From: Candidatus Thiodiazotropha endolucinida
GTDB lineage: Bacteria > Pseudomonadota > Gammaproteobacteria > Chromatiales > Chromatiaceae
Length of the DNA: 64,000 nucleotides
NCBI RefSeq assembly: GCF_001715975.1
Contig: NZ_MARB01000002.1
Location: 211,135-275,134 of the forward strand
Reading direction: 5' to 3'
In this document: piece after piece, positions 45,668-55,577 of the stretch
Numbering within the stretch: the first letter of the stretch is position 1
Layout of the letters: each line of letters begins with the position of its first letter
Position numbers and translations under genes: made by a program
The notes under the pieces: model-generated
What the model was told of the DNA's origin: nothing
What the model saw: only the letters and a program-made list of their open reading frames with translations
Database searches by the model: none

Positions 45668-47134
45668 TTAGTCGATCCCCAGCTGATCCCAAATCTGATC
45701 GATGCGTTGCTTGACGCTCGGTGTCATGGTGATCGGCCGTCCCCACTCCCGGTCGGTCTCGCCGGGCATTTTGTTTGTCGCATCAAGCCCGATTTTTGAT
45801 CCGAGGCCCGATACCGGCGAGGCGAAGTCGAGATAGTCGATGGGGGTGTTCTCCACGATGGTGGTGTCCCGTGCCGGATCCATGCGGGTGGTCATGGCCC
45901 ATATGACATCCTGCCAGTCCCGGGTATTGACATCATCATCGACGACGATCACGAACTTGGTGTACATAAACTGCCTCAGGAAAGACCATACCCCCATCAT
46001 GACGCGCTTGGCATGACCGGGATACTGCTTTTTCATACTGACAATTGCAAGCCTGTAGGAACAGCCTTCGGGGGGAAGATAGAAATCAACGATCTCCGGA
46101 AACTGTTTCTGCAGGATCGGTACGAAAACCTCATTCAATGCCATACCGAGCACCGCCGGTTCATCCGGGGGACGGCCGGTATAGGTGCTGTGATAAATCG
46201 GTTCCTCGCGATGGGTCAGGCGCGATACGGTGAAAACGGGGAAGTGCTCCACCTCGTTGTAGTAACCGGTGTGGTCGCCATAAGGACCTTCCATCGCCAT
46301 ATCGTCGGGGTGGATATGACCCTCCAGCACGAACTCCGCGGAGGCGGGGACCTGAAGCTCGGAGTCGATGCATTTCACCACCTCGGTGCGGCTGCCGCGC
46401 AGCAATCCGGCAAAGGCATATTCCGAGAGTGTATCCGGCACCGGGGTCACCGCGCCCAGGATGGTGGCCGGATCGGCCCCGAGGGCGACACAGACCGGAA
46501 AGGGTTCTCCGGGATGCGAAGACTGCCAGTCGCGGAAATCGAGCGCCCCGCCGCGATGGGCCAGCCAGCGCATGATAAGACGGTTGGGGCCGAGCAGTTG
46601 CATGCGGTAGATACCGAGATTCTGGCGCGATTTGTTGGGGCCGCGGGTGATGACCAGGCCCCAGGTGATCAGCGGAGCGGCATCCTCGGGCCAGCAGGTT
46701 TGAATCGGCAGCCGGGTCAGGTCAACCTCGTCCCCTTGTTGTGTAACGGCCTGGCAAGGTGCGTTGCGCAGCTCTTTGGGGGCCATATCGAGCACCTTGC
46801 GGAATACCGGCAGCTTGTCCCAGGCATCCTTCATGCCTTTGGGGGGATCGGGTTCTTTAAGAAATGCGAGCAGCCTGCCCACTTCCCGCAGGGCGTCTAC
46901 CCGCTCTTCTCCCATCCCCATGGCGACCCGCTCGGGGGTGCCGAACAGGTTTCCGAGCAGCGGGTAGGGGGAGCCTTTGACCTTCTCGAACAGCAGGGCA
47001 GGACCACCGCGGCGCAGTGTACGGTCACAGATTTCGGTGATCTCCAGCTTGGGGTCAACCTCGGTGTGAATACGCTTCAGATCACCGCGGGATTCAAGCT
47101 GTTGAATGAAATCACGTAAATCTTTGTACTTCAT
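45668..47134 (-). CDS. ubiD: UbiD 4-hydroxy-3-polyprenylbenzoate decarboxylase
   Basis: A 488-residue prenylated-FMN-dependent decarboxylase of ubiquinone synthesis. The family blocks are intact: [20 protein letters not shown] at the N-terminus, the metal/prFMN region [11 protein letters not shown] with HRGG downstream, and the catalytic [17 protein letters not shown] segment. Length and sequence fit E. coli UbiD. The partner ubiX is not in the window. Confidence 0.95.
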   Translation of the reverse strand: MKYKDLRDFIQQLESRGDLKRIHTEVDPKLEITEICDRTLRRGGPALLFEKVKGSPYPLLGNLFGTPERVAMGMGEERVDALREVGRLLAFLKEPDPPKGMKDAWDKLPVFRKVLDMAPKELRNAPCQAVTQQGDEVDLTRLPIQTCWPEDAAPLITWGLVITRGPNKSRQNLGIYRMQLLGPNRLIMRWLAHRGGALDFRDWQSSHPGEPFPVCVALGADPATILGAVTPVPDTLSEYAFAGLLRGSRTEVVKCIDSELQVPASAEFVLEGHIHPDDMAMEGPYGDHTGYYNEVEHFPVFTVSRLTHREEPIYHSTYTGRPPDEPAVLGMALNEVFVPILQKQFPEIVDFYLPPEGCSYRLAIVSMKKQYPGHAKRVMMGVWSFLRQFMYTKFVIVVDDDVNTRDWQDVIWAMTTRMDPARDTTIVENTPIDYLDFASPVSGLGSKIGLDATNKMPGETDREWGRPITMTPSVKQRIDQIWDQLGID

Positions 47135-47311
47135 GGGTCTAGTTGTTGATTATCTCTGCCTGAGACATTACCAGAGGCAGCATCGAGGTCAAGCGGTACC
47201 AGCCATGTGATCGGCGTCAGAAATAGGCGCCACCATTGATGTATGTGGTTGAAAAATATTAACGAGGCACTAATATAAGAGAAATCTAATATACTTATCG
47301 GAGTCCTTAAA

Positions 47312-48361
47312 ATGAGGCGTTTACTGGTTCCATTAATACTTGGCCTTGCGCTGTTGCCCGGTTTCTCGGTGGCTGAAATGCCCGAGTTAGACAGCGTTGC
47401 CGTGGTAAAGCGTGAGACGGTCAGGGAGTTTTGGCTCGACGGTGTGGTCGAGGCAATCAATCAGACCACCCTCTCAGCCCAGACCCGGGGCCAGGTGGAA
47501 GCGATCCTGTTCGATGTGGATGACTATGTGGAGAAGGGTCAAGTTATCGTGCAACTGAAAGATACCGAGCAGAGAGCCGGTTTGGATCAGGCCCGGGCTG
47601 ACCTGAAGGAGGCCGCGGCACGTCTGCAGGAATCACGGGACGATTTCAAACGCACCAAGGACCTGTTCGGACGCAAGCTTGCGTCCCAGTCGCAGCTGGA
47701 TAAATCCACTGCGGCGCTGAAATCTGCCAAGGCGAGAAAGGAGGCGGCGGACGCGCGCCTGGACCAGGCCAAAGAACAGTTTGAATACACCCGGATCAAG
47801 GCGCCCTACAGCGGCATCGTGACCCATCGCCATGTGGAGGTGGGTGAGATCGCATCCCCGGGGCAGAAGCTGATGAGCGGTATCTCCCTCGACCAGCTGC
47901 GGGTCAGCGTGGAACTGCCCCAGAGCCTGATCCCGGTGATCCGGGCGCAGGGTAAGGCGCGGGTTTTGCTGCCGAACGGCGAGGCGATCCAGGGAGTCAG
48001 ATTGACCATCTTTCCCTTTGCCGACCAGAGCAGCAGCACATTCAAGGTAAGAGTCGATCTGCCGGAAAGAGTGAAGGATCTGTTTCCCGGCATGTTTGTC
48101 AAGACCGCTTTCATGACCGGCGTGAAAAAGGAGTTGGTGGTGCCGCAAGAGGCCGTGGTCTATCGTTCCGAAGTGACGGCGGTCTATGTGGTCGACCAAG
48201 ACCGGAGGGTCCGTTTCCGCTTGATTCGGGCCGCAGAACATCCAGTCGACGGCATGCTGTCGATTATCGCAGGTCTCTCCGAAGGTGAAACAGTGGCAAC
48301 CGATCCCGTTGCGGCGGCCACACGATTGAAACAGCAGCTGGCGGAGAGTCGCAATGAGTAA
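47312..48361 (+). CDS. RND efflux membrane-fusion (periplasmic adaptor) protein
   Basis: A 349-residue adaptor. A signal peptide (LLVPLILGLALLPGFSVAE) leads into a split lipoyl/barrel-sandwich domain (AQTRGQVEAILFDVDDYVEKG and APYSGIVTHRHVEVGEIASP) around an alpha-helical hairpin (about 90-155), then beta-barrel and membrane-proximal parts. It links the inner-membrane RND pump encoded next to an outer-membrane channel; no channel gene is present here. An AGTCC-type spacer with weak GGAG precedes the ATG. It overlaps the pump gene by 8 bp. Confidence 0.93.
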   Translation: MRRLLVPLILGLALLPGFSVAEMPELDSVAVVKRETVREFWLDGVVEAINQTTLSAQTRGQVEAILFDVDDYVEKGQVIVQLKDTEQRAGLDQARADLKEAAARLQESRDDFKRTKDLFGRKLASQSQLDKSTAALKSAKARKEAADARLDQAKEQFEYTRIKAPYSGIVTHRHVEVGEIASPGQKLMSGISLDQLRVSVELPQSLIPVIRAQGKARVLLPNGEAIQGVRLTIFPFADQSSSTFKVRVDLPERVKDLFPGMFVKTAFMTGVKKELVVPQEAVVYRSEVTAVYVVDQDRRVRFRLIRAAEHPVDGMLSIIAGLSEGETVATDPVAAATRLKQQLAESRNE

Positions 48362-51300
48362 GCTGGGTATCTCGGGCGGCGTGGCAAAGCGCTTCCTGAT
48401 CACTGAGATCACGCCGCTGCTGGCCCTGGTGGGGCTGCTGCTGGGGGTGTTTGCCGTGCTGGTGACGCCGCGGGAGGAGGAGCCGCAGATCAATGTCACC
48501 TTTGCCAACGTCTTCATCCCCTTTCCCGGCGCCACCGCCACCGAGATCGAGAATCTGGTGGCGACGCCGGCGGAACAGGTGCTGTCGGAGATCGACGGCA
48601 TCAAGCATGTCTACTCCACCTCCCGGCCGGGTATGGCGGTGTTGACCGTGCAGTTTCTGGTGGGCGAGGATCGGGAGGATGCCATCGTAAGGCTCTTCAG
48701 CAAGGTCTACGCAAACCAGGACTGGCTGCCCCAGGGACTCGGGGTTGGACAGCCGATCATCAAGCCGAAGGGGATCGATGATGTGCCCATCGTCACCGCA
48801 ACCCTCTGGTCCGAGGACCCGGCAATCGGCGCCTTCGAACTGGGTCAGGTCGCCCATGCCATCGAGTCTGAATTGAAGCGGGTGCCTGGCACCCGGGATA
48901 TCTATACCATCGGCAATCCGGACCGGGTGGTGCATGTGCTGCTCGATCCCCAGTCGCTGGCGGGACACGGCATCGATTTGAGTGATCTGCGCACCGCCCT
49001 GCAGGTGGGCAATCATATCCGCGACAACATCGAGGTCACTGCCGAAAACCGGGAGCTGCTGGTGCAGGCGGGCACCTTCCTCACCTCCCCCGATGAGATC
49101 GGCAGCCTGGTGGTCGGGGTCAGAGAAGGCAAGGCCGTCTATCTGCGGGATGTCGCCGAGGTGGTCCATCGGCCGGATCAGCCCCAGCACTATGTCTGGA
49201 TGGGGGTCGGGCCGCAAGGAGAGCAGAAACAGCTGCCCAAGGGAGGGAAGTTTCCCGCGGTCACGGTGGTGGTCGCCAAAAAGGCGGGTACCAACGCGGT
49301 GGATATCGCCAAGTCGGTGATCAAGCGCTTCGAACAACTGGACGGCATTTTCATTCCTGAAGGTGTGCACGCCACCATCACCCGTAATTATGGTGCGACC
49401 GCCGAGGCCAAGGCCAACAAGCTGATCAGCAAACTCGCCTTCGCCACCCTCTCGGTGGTGGGACTGGTGCTGTTGACCATCGGTTGGCGCGAGGCGTTCA
49501 TCGTCGGCGCTGCGGTGGTGGTAACCCTGGCGATCACTCTGTTCGCTTCCTGGGCCTGGGGCTTCACCCTCAACCGGGTCTCCCTGTTCGCCCTGATCTT
49601 CTCCATCGGCATCCTGGTGGATGACGCCATCGTGGTGGTGGAGAACATCCATCGCCACCTGCAGATGGGTTCCAGACATCTGCTGGAGGCGATCCCCAAG
49701 GCGGTGGACGAGGTCGGCGGCCCGACCATCCTGGCGACCTTTACCGTTATCGCGGCGTTGCTGCCGATGGCCTTCGTCACCGGGCTGATGGGACCCTATA
49801 TGAGCCCGATCCCGATCAATGCCAGTACCGGCATGTTGATCTCCCTGGTGGTGGCCTTTGTCTTCACCCCCTGGATGACCAACCGAATTCTGGCCAGTCA
49901 GGCGGAACGGATCGCCAACCATGCCCATGACGAGAGTCAGGAGACGGCGCTGAGCCGCTTCTTCAGCCGGGTGATGGCCCCCTTCCTCACGGGTAAACGA
50001 GGCAATCGCATGCGCTGGGTGCTGCTGGGATCGATCTTGCTGCTGATCGCCGCCTCCCTCGCCCTGGTGGCGACCAAGTCGGTGGTGCTGAAGATGCTCC
50101 CCTTCGACAACAAGTCAGAGTTCCAGGTGGTGCTCGATATGCCCGAGGGGACCAGCCTGGAGCAGACCGCGCGGGTGCTGGATGAGCTGGGGGACTACCT
50201 GGGCGGCGTCGAGGAGGTCTCCGACTACCAGGTCTATGCCGGCACCGCCTCCCCCATCGGCTTCAATGGTCTGGTCAGGCAGTACTATCTGCGTGAAGGG
50301 GCTAACCTGGGCGACATCCAGGTCAATCTGGTGGACAAACAACACCGTGAACGCAAGAGCCATGAAGTGGCTTTGGCGGTGCGGGGACCGCTGCAAGCCA
50401 TTGCCCGGGAGTATAACGGCAATCTGAAAGTGGTGGAGGTACCCCCCGGACCACCGGTAATGTCGCCCCTGGTGGCCGAGGTCTACGGCCTCGATTACGA
50501 GGGTCAGACCGAGGCGGCCTGGGAGGTGCGCAAGGTGTTCGAGAACACCCCAGACATCATCGATGTGGACGACAGCGTGGAGTATCCCTCCGCCAAGTTC
50601 GTGGTCCAGGTCGACCGGGCCAAGGCTGCCCGGCTGGGTGTGCCTCAGAGCGCGGTGGCCGAAGCACTGTCGACCGTGCTCGCAGGCGAGGATGCCAGTT
50701 ATCTCCATGGAGAGAACCTGAAGTATGCCGTGCCGATTCGTATCGAATACGCCGAAGAAGATAAGGCCGATCTGGATCAGGTGCTTGCCCTGCGGGTACG
50801 CGCACAGAGTGGCAAGCTGGTTCCCCTGTCGGAGATCGTGCAGGTGATCCCGCGGGTGAGGGAGTACTCGATTCACCACAAGGACCTGCTGCCGGTGGTC
50901 TATGTCACCGGTGACATGGCGGGGGAGACTGACAGCCCGCTCTACGGCCTGTTCGAGATCTCGGATCAGCTGCAGGGCGAGGGCGGCATCGAGCAGTGGT
51001 TCCTGCAGCAGCCGGAAAATCCCTACGCCTACAGTCTGAAGTGGGACGGGGAGTGGCAGATCACCTACGATACTTTCCGCGACATGGGCATCGCCTACTC
51101 GGTGGGCCTGTTGATGATCTACCTGCTGGTGGTGGCCCAGTTCCGCTCCTACCTGGTGCCATTGGTGATCATGGCGCCGATTCCGCTCACCGTGATCGGC
51201 ATCCTGCCGGGGCATGCGTTGCTCGGGGCCCAGTTCACCGCCACCTCCATGATCGGCATGATCGCCCTGGCGGGCATCATCGTGCGCAACTCCATCCTGC

Positions 51301-51575
51301 TGGTCGATTTCATCAACCAGCAGGTGAGGGAGGGGATGGCACTGGAACAGGCTGTAATCGATTCGGCGGCGGTACGCGCCAAGCCGATTGCCTTGACTGC
51401 CTTGGCTGCGATGGCAGGTGGATTCTTCATCCTCGACGACCCGATCTTCAGCGGCCTGGCGGTCTCGTTGATCTTCGGCCTGTTCGTCTCCACGGTGCTG
51501 ACCCTGGTGGTGATCCCGGTGGTCTATTATGCGGCGATGCGCAACCGGGTCGAGTTCATCCGTGCCGGGGAGTGA
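48354..51575 (+). CDS. RND-family efflux pump, inner-membrane component
   Basis: A 1073-residue AcrB/MexB-superfamily transporter with 12 TM helices in two repeats and two large periplasmic loops. The proton-relay pair is visible in TM4 (FSIGILVDDAIVVVENIHRH, near residue 420). TM10-12 motifs (ATSMIGMIALAGIIVRNSIL) are also present. The sequence leans toward the uncharacterised HAE1/HME-like clade rather than AcrB itself. The substrate is unknown. It overlaps the adaptor gene. Confidence 0.93.
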   Translation: MSKLGISGGVAKRFLITEITPLLALVGLLLGVFAVLVTPREEEPQINVTFANVFIPFPGATATEIENLVATPAEQVLSEIDGIKHVYSTSRPGMAVLTVQFLVGEDREDAIVRLFSKVYANQDWLPQGLGVGQPIIKPKGIDDVPIVTATLWSEDPAIGAFELGQVAHAIESELKRVPGTRDIYTIGNPDRVVHVLLDPQSLAGHGIDLSDLRTALQVGNHIRDNIEVTAENRELLVQAGTFLTSPDEIGSLVVGVREGKAVYLRDVAEVVHRPDQPQHYVWMGVGPQGEQKQLPKGGKFPAVTVVVAKKAGTNAVDIAKSVIKRFEQLDGIFIPEGVHATITRNYGATAEAKANKLISKLAFATLSVVGLVLLTIGWREAFIVGAAVVVTLAITLFASWAWGFTLNRVSLFALIFSIGILVDDAIVVVENIHRHLQMGSRHLLEAIPKAVDEVGGPTILATFTVIAALLPMAFVTGLMGPYMSPIPINASTGMLISLVVAFVFTPWMTNRILASQAERIANHAHDESQETALSRFFSRVMAPFLTGKRGNRMRWVLLGSILLLIAASLALVATKSVVLKMLPFDNKSEFQVVLDMPEGTSLEQTARVLDELGDYLGGVEEVSDYQVYAGTASPIGFNGLVRQYYLREGANLGDIQVNLVDKQHRERKSHEVALAVRGPLQAIAREYNGNLKVVEVPPGPPVMSPLVAEVYGLDYEGQTEAAWEVRKVFENTPDIIDVDDSVEYPSAKFVVQVDRAKAARLGVPQSAVAEALSTVLAGEDASYLHGENLKYAVPIRIEYAEEDKADLDQVLALRVRAQSGKLVPLSEIVQVIPRVREYSIHHKDLLPVVYVTGDMAGETDSPLYGLFEISDQLQGEGGIEQWFLQQPENPYAYSLKWDGEWQITYDTFRDMGIAYSVGLLMIYLLVVAQFRSYLVPLVIMAPIPLTVIGILPGHALLGAQFTATSMIGMIALAGIIVRNSILLVDFINQQVREGMALEQAVIDSAAVRAKPIALTALAAMAGGFFILDDPIFSGLAVSLIFGLFVSTVLTLVVIPVVYYAAMRNRVEFIRAGE

Positions 51576-51724
51576 TGCTTGACTGGAGTACTCTTGACGG
51601 GAGGTCTTATCAGGAGGCGAATGAACACTGATAGGTCCCTCTCCTGGCATTGAGCTGTAGGGTGGGGTCCTGCTACACCAATTTGTAAGGCCAGCATGGC
51701 ACAAACCTATCCTGATAGTTTGAC

Positions 51725-51855
51725 GGTGCGGCAAGCCGCACCCTACGCAGGAAATATGATTTGCGTTAATTAGCGTTCAATTGCGGACTTAAACTGGTAG
51801 TTCTCCTGAATACAGCCATGCGTGCCATCGGCTGTAGGGTGCGGCTTGCCGCACC
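51725..51855. repeat. 22-bp inverted repeat pair
   Basis: GTAGGGTGCGGCTTGCCGCACC occurs at 51834-51855 and, as an exact reverse complement, at 51725-51746. Each copy is itself a hairpin (GGTGCGGC / GCCGCACC). A degenerate start of the same unit (TGTAGGGTGGGGTCCTG) is at 51657. This looks like a dispersed REP/MITE-like intergenic element in the 287-bp gap between the RND pump and the GNAT gene. Confidence 0.65.
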
Positions 51856-51862
51856 GATGAAC

Positions 51863-52369
51863 TCACCAACTCCGCGCATCGAGACGCATATGCAGCAGTG
51901 CAGCACTGTCGCCCTTCGGCGTGGTGCGCCGTTCAATGTCAAAAGGCATGAAGCCGAGCGAGGCATAGAGCAGCAGTGCCGGGGTATTGTCGGTGAACAC
52001 CGAAATGTAGACGGTTGAGGCGTAGCGGTCGAAGATCCTGTCGCACATGTGGCGGACCAGGCGCCTGCCGATGCCCTGGCCCCGGTAGGTATCCGATATG
52101 ACTACATTGCCGATGAAATACCTGTCGCCGGCGATGCTGGTATAGAGATTGGCGAAACCGATGACCTGTTTATTGTCCAGCACAACGGTGAAATCGCTAC
52201 GCGCCTTTGCGAGCCTTTCCAGCTGTACCTTGTCAAAAGGCCAGCTTCCCGAGGGATAGATAAGATAGAACTCATCCGGGGAGGTGAGCAACGAAACGAT
52301 ACCGTCGTAGTGAGACTCATTCCCGGAGGCGATCTCAAATCTGTCTAAATTAATTTTACTGACTGACAC
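51863..52369 (-). CDS. GNAT-family N-acetyltransferase
   Basis: A 168-residue acetyl-CoA-dependent acyltransferase. The acetyl-CoA-binding motif A is GNVVISDTYRGQGIGRRLV (R-G-x-G-x-G/A pattern), followed by VFTDNTPALLLYASLGF (motif B with Tyr). It starts with GTG. The substrate cannot be assigned. It is the last of a run of same-strand, functionally unrelated genes. Confidence 0.88.
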   Translation of the reverse strand: MSVSKINLDRFEIASGNESHYDGIVSLLTSPDEFYLIYPSGSWPFDKVQLERLAKARSDFTVVLDNKQVIGFANLYTSIAGDRYFIGNVVISDTYRGQGIGRRLVRHMCDRIFDRYASTVYISVFTDNTPALLLYASLGFMPFDIERRTTPKGDSAALLHMRLDARSW

Positions 52370-52378
52370 AAGGTTCGA

Positions 52379-52801
52379 TCACTCTCCCGCTCTTTTGAGG
52401 TATTTTAGTTCAAGCCACTCTTCCGGTTGCATATTACTGATACGCGCCCAGGCATTATAGATTTCATAAACAAATACCCGCTGCCCCTGTTTGTAATGGC
52501 TGCTGGTCCTGTTCGAATTGGGTGCCTCGGCAGCCGCTATGGATTTTGCGGTAATCACGTGTACCGTAGGCAATCGATGTTTCGTTCTGCGGATGATTGA
52601 ACCTGGATGATAGTTAGGGCTGTATCTCAAGGTGTTGCCATGACTGCTTGGGTTTGTGTCGATACGGCAGGTTTTGTTGAGTGCAATGCATCCTTTGCCG
52701 CAGGGTTTGCCCTTGATGCAGTTTCTGGCTTGGGCGGGAATTGGCGTGCTGAGTATCAGGATCGAGACCAGGGTGAGGGCGAGCGTTTGTTTGATATCCA
52801 T
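52379..52801 (-). CDS. exported Cys-rich / SH3-like small protein
   Basis: A 140-residue secreted protein with a clear signal peptide (LALTLVSILILSTPIPAQA). The mature start RNCIKGKPCGKGCIALNKTC has four Cys likely forming two disulphides. The C-terminal half (KQGQRVFVYEIYNAWARIS) resembles a bacterial SH3-like segment. Similar small proteins are annotated as hypothetical. It ends 9 bp before the GNAT gene start, on the same strand. Confidence 0.6.
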   Translation of the reverse strand: MDIKQTLALTLVSILILSTPIPAQARNCIKGKPCGKGCIALNKTCRIDTNPSSHGNTLRYSPNYHPGSIIRRTKHRLPTVHVITAKSIAAAEAPNSNRTSSHYKQGQRVFVYEIYNAWARISNMQPEEWLELKYLKRAGE

Positions 52802-52946
52802 GCGTGAGTCCTTTCATTGTGGTAGTGCCAAGGCGATCCGGCGATGGCGGGTTGTTAATTCGATTTCATGTCGGTGTTTAAATCTGCCTACCCACGATAG
52901 AGATTGATTGGTATGCAATCAATTCCTGAAATGAATTAGTGTTTAT

Positions 52947-53966
52947 TTAATGCGGGTCAGCCCGATTCGTCTCGCCAAGCATGCGTCGCCACACCCACAG
53001 CAATGCCTCGGCGTCGGGGCGTTCGGCGGGGGCGCGTTCGGGTGGCATCAACGGGCGTATGACGCCTTCCTGTCGGTGACCGACCACGAATGAGAAGATG
53101 TAGCGTGGTTCGAAGCCCATACGCAAATCGGTGATCTCCAATCGACCGTCGATCTCCCGCACGCGATAGAAGCCCTTGGTGAACCAGCGCAGCCGCGTCA
53201 CTGCAGGCGCATCATCGACCGACGAGAGCAGGCTTTCGTTGCTTGGATACTGTGCGAATCGGATCTCGGGCAACGGGTCGAGCAGCGAATAGTAACCTTC
53301 CCGGTAGCCATGTGGCGCCATCGCGACCACACGCCAGAGCAACAGATTGAAGGGTGTCGGCGTCGTCATCAGCCGATCATACTCAACACCCTTGCGGGCC
53401 AGTTCACTCTCGGCGACATCACGAACCTGCGCCTGGATGAAGATGGCGCCTGCGAGATAGACGGTACTCAGGCCAAGGCCGATCCTATTCGCGCGTCGTC
53501 CGACGGTCGGCTTGCGCCTGGCGAGTGCAGCCCAAAGCACCCCGACAAGCAGCAGCAGCGTATACAGGGGGTCGATAATAAAGATGCTGCCGAGCCCGAC
53601 CGGTGGCCCCGTGCTCGGCCAGAAGAGCTGTGTACCGTAGATGGTGATCGCGTCGAGCAGGGCGTGTGTTGCGAGCGCGAGCCACACGAGCAGGGTCCAG
53701 CGAGCGATTGACGCACCCTCTCTTGCATGCAGGCCTGCGAGCCCCGCACCCAAAAACGGCGCGACGATGGTGTGCGTGACAAGGGAGTGGCTGAAGCCGC
53801 GGTGATTGGTCACGGCCGCCACCTCGTCCGGGTGGGGTAGGAGCACGTCGAGATCGGGGATCCCGCCGAATACGGCTCCCCAGAAGAGCGCTTTGCGGCC
53901 GACACGTGCACCTAGCGTCGCGTGGCCGACGGCTGCACCGAGCAAAATCTGCGTGAACGGATCCAT
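52947..53966 (-). CDS. membrane-bound metal-dependent hydrolase (DUF457/YbcI family)
   Basis: A 339-residue integral membrane protein. The conserved N-terminal MDPFTQILLGAAVGHATLG, the acidic PDLD and HRGFSHS motifs (putative metal ligands) and several TM helices match the DUF457 family; E. coli YbcI is a short relative. A long C-terminal domain (about 200-335) is soluble and typical of the larger members. The function is unproven. High GC and codon use set it apart from the AT-rich genes on its left. Confidence 0.82.
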   Translation of the reverse strand: MDPFTQILLGAAVGHATLGARVGRKALFWGAVFGGIPDLDVLLPHPDEVAAVTNHRGFSHSLVTHTIVAPFLGAGLAGLHAREGASIARWTLLVWLALATHALLDAITIYGTQLFWPSTGPPVGLGSIFIIDPLYTLLLLVGVLWAALARRKPTVGRRANRIGLGLSTVYLAGAIFIQAQVRDVAESELARKGVEYDRLMTTPTPFNLLLWRVVAMAPHGYREGYYSLLDPLPEIRFAQYPSNESLLSSVDDAPAVTRLRWFTKGFYRVREIDGRLEITDLRMGFEPRYIFSFVVGHRQEGVIRPLMPPERAPAERPDAEALLWVWRRMLGETNRADPH

Positions 53967-54037
53967 ACTATTTGATTCGAGTTAGAGAGCAATAAACTCC
54001 AATAGTGGAAAAATCGTTCTCTGGCCTCGGCTCTGTC

Positions 54038-54415
54038 CTAGTGTTGAGAGTGAAGCCCAAACATGTTGCCCTCTGTATCTACCGCCAGTGAAACATAACC
54101 ATATTCGCCAATCGACGTCTTTGTCTGATGGACTGTACCGCCTGCGGATTCAACCCTGGATTCTTCGACTGAGCAGTCCTCACACGAAAAGTAGACCAGC
54201 GTACTATTGCCACCCGCATTCATCCCATCCATCTTGGCTAAAGCGCCGGCGGCACCATATTCCTCCATAGTGAAAGGAAACGACAGCATTTGAAGACCGG
54301 AATCGGTCGGGTCATTTATTTTTTCCAGTTTAACGTCGAGAACAGTTTCGTAGAACTTCTGTGCTCTCGCCATCTCATCGACGTATATTTCAAACCAAGC
54401 AACAGGATTACCCAT
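54038..54415 (-). CDS. VOC-family protein (glyoxalase/bleomycin-resistance-like)
   Basis: A 125-residue VOC protein of the PhnB/27-kDa-antigen subtype: NPVAWFEIYVDEMARAQKFY, then FSCEDCSVEESRVESAGG, and the end GYVSLAVDTEGNMFGLHS. The ATG at 54415 is preferred over 54421, because AGGAGGAG directly abuts the latter and fits the former. The activity is unknown. Confidence 0.83.
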   Translation of the reverse strand: MGNPVAWFEIYVDEMARAQKFYETVLDVKLEKINDPTDSGLQMLSFPFTMEEYGAAGALAKMDGMNAGGNSTLVYFSCEDCSVEESRVESAGGTVHQTKTSIGEYGYVSLAVDTEGNMFGLHSQH

Positions 54416-54639
54416 GATCATCTCCTCCTCAATGGCTATGTTGAGTGTCTTAAGGCGTACAATCTTCCTCGATCAGATATTGTATATGTTCGGCTCTCTG
54501 GAATAGTGTAATGCTTTGTAGGTGAATTCTATCCTTTCCTCAAAATCATCCTGGAATGGGCCTGTTAGTGGCCGGCATAAATCCACTTTCGTGTTAAAGG
54601 GATCGCTGACAAATTAAGAATATGAATGATTATTATTTA

Positions 54640-55026
54640 TCAGCGATCCCTCTTGTTCTTGCTCATTTGCATTTTAGATGCGTAGTAGTAGCTAAAGGCC
54701 ATCAGGATAATCAGAGTAATTGCAAAAAGAAGCAAAGGAAAACTGAATTCAATTGTCCCGTCTAGAGAAAATTTTGTTCTAATTGCCGCGATCAATGCGA
54801 CGACAAGTATTGTTGGGATCAGGATCCATTTTCGCTCAATAGGTTTTCTATCGGCTATCAGCAACATCACACCCCATGAAAATGCAATGACTGATGCAAG
54901 ACCGCCCGGATAAACAACTTCGTCTACACCCATTCTTTCCGGCATCCATGTCAGAATTGCGATTGCAAAATCCGCTAACGCCGCAATCCAGTAACTCAGT
55001 CGCACTAATATGATTTGTTTTGCCAT
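54640..55026 (-). CDS. small integral membrane protein, unknown
   Basis: A 128-residue protein with four predicted TM helices (residues about 8-28, 40-58, 68-85 and 94-115) and a basic C-terminal tail (KMQMSKNKRDR). No family recognised. AT-rich relative to the catabolic region and preceded by about 160 bp without a gene. Confidence 0.6.
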   Translation of the reverse strand: MAKQIILVRLSYWIAALADFAIAILTWMPERMGVDEVVYPGGLASVIAFSWGVMLLIADRKPIERKWILIPTILVVALIAAIRTKFSLDGTIEFSFPLLLFAITLIILMAFSYYYASKMQMSKNKRDR

Positions 55027-55188
55027 CTTTTTCTAAATTGAGAGAGATTAAAGCTAGATAGTATCACTATGGTGCGAACATATCAGAGTGTTTAACGTTT
55101 AAGGTATTAAAAGGAGTACGTGATAAAAAAACGATGGATGACCGCTTGTTGCTGATCTCATGTATTCATGGTTTGTAAGGCGAAAAAA

Positions 55189-55503
55189 TTATGTCTTACT
55201 ATGGTTTTCCAAAAAAGACCAGAATGAATCGCCTTCGATTGCTCCCCGTTCCTCCACGAGATTGGTTTCAATTTCTACCAGGTATTTATCATATACTGTC
55301 TCTCGCTCATGCTTCAAAGGGGACGGACAGTAACAGGTTTCAAACCATTCGATTGTGTTTGGGCCGGTGATCTTGGCCTGCTTCATCGATGACACAATTT
55401 CTGCGCCGTCCGGTTTTTGATTGGCTACCGTTCCGTCAACCAAAACCTGATAGAAGGCCGGTAGCTTTTTGAGTACGAATTTTGCCCTGACTCGATATTC
55501 CAT
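55189..55503 (-). CDS. hypothetical small protein
   Basis: A 104-residue cytoplasmic protein (MEYRVRAKFVLKKLPAFYQV). It has a beta-rich N-terminus, a Cys-Tyr-Cys-Pro segment and an acidic C-terminus. I do not recognise a family. It follows the thioesterase-like gene by about 74 bp on the same strand. Confidence 0.55.
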   Translation of the reverse strand: MEYRVRAKFVLKKLPAFYQVLVDGTVANQKPDGAEIVSSMKQAKITGPNTIEWFETCYCPSPLKHERETVYDKYLVEIETNLVEERGAIEGDSFWSFLENHSKT

Positions 55504-55577
55504 GATTGCCTCATTTCGTTTAACGCCAGCCGAACAGGTGGAGCGTCAGATATGAATGCGTCGGCTGGACGTGATGA

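Noticed and set aside
46013-47119. 368-residue plus-strand ORF
   Set aside because: It is antisense to ubiD and shows no recognisable protein features.
50115-51734. 539-residue minus-strand ORF
   Set aside because: It is antisense to the RND pump; a common artefact in high-GC genes.
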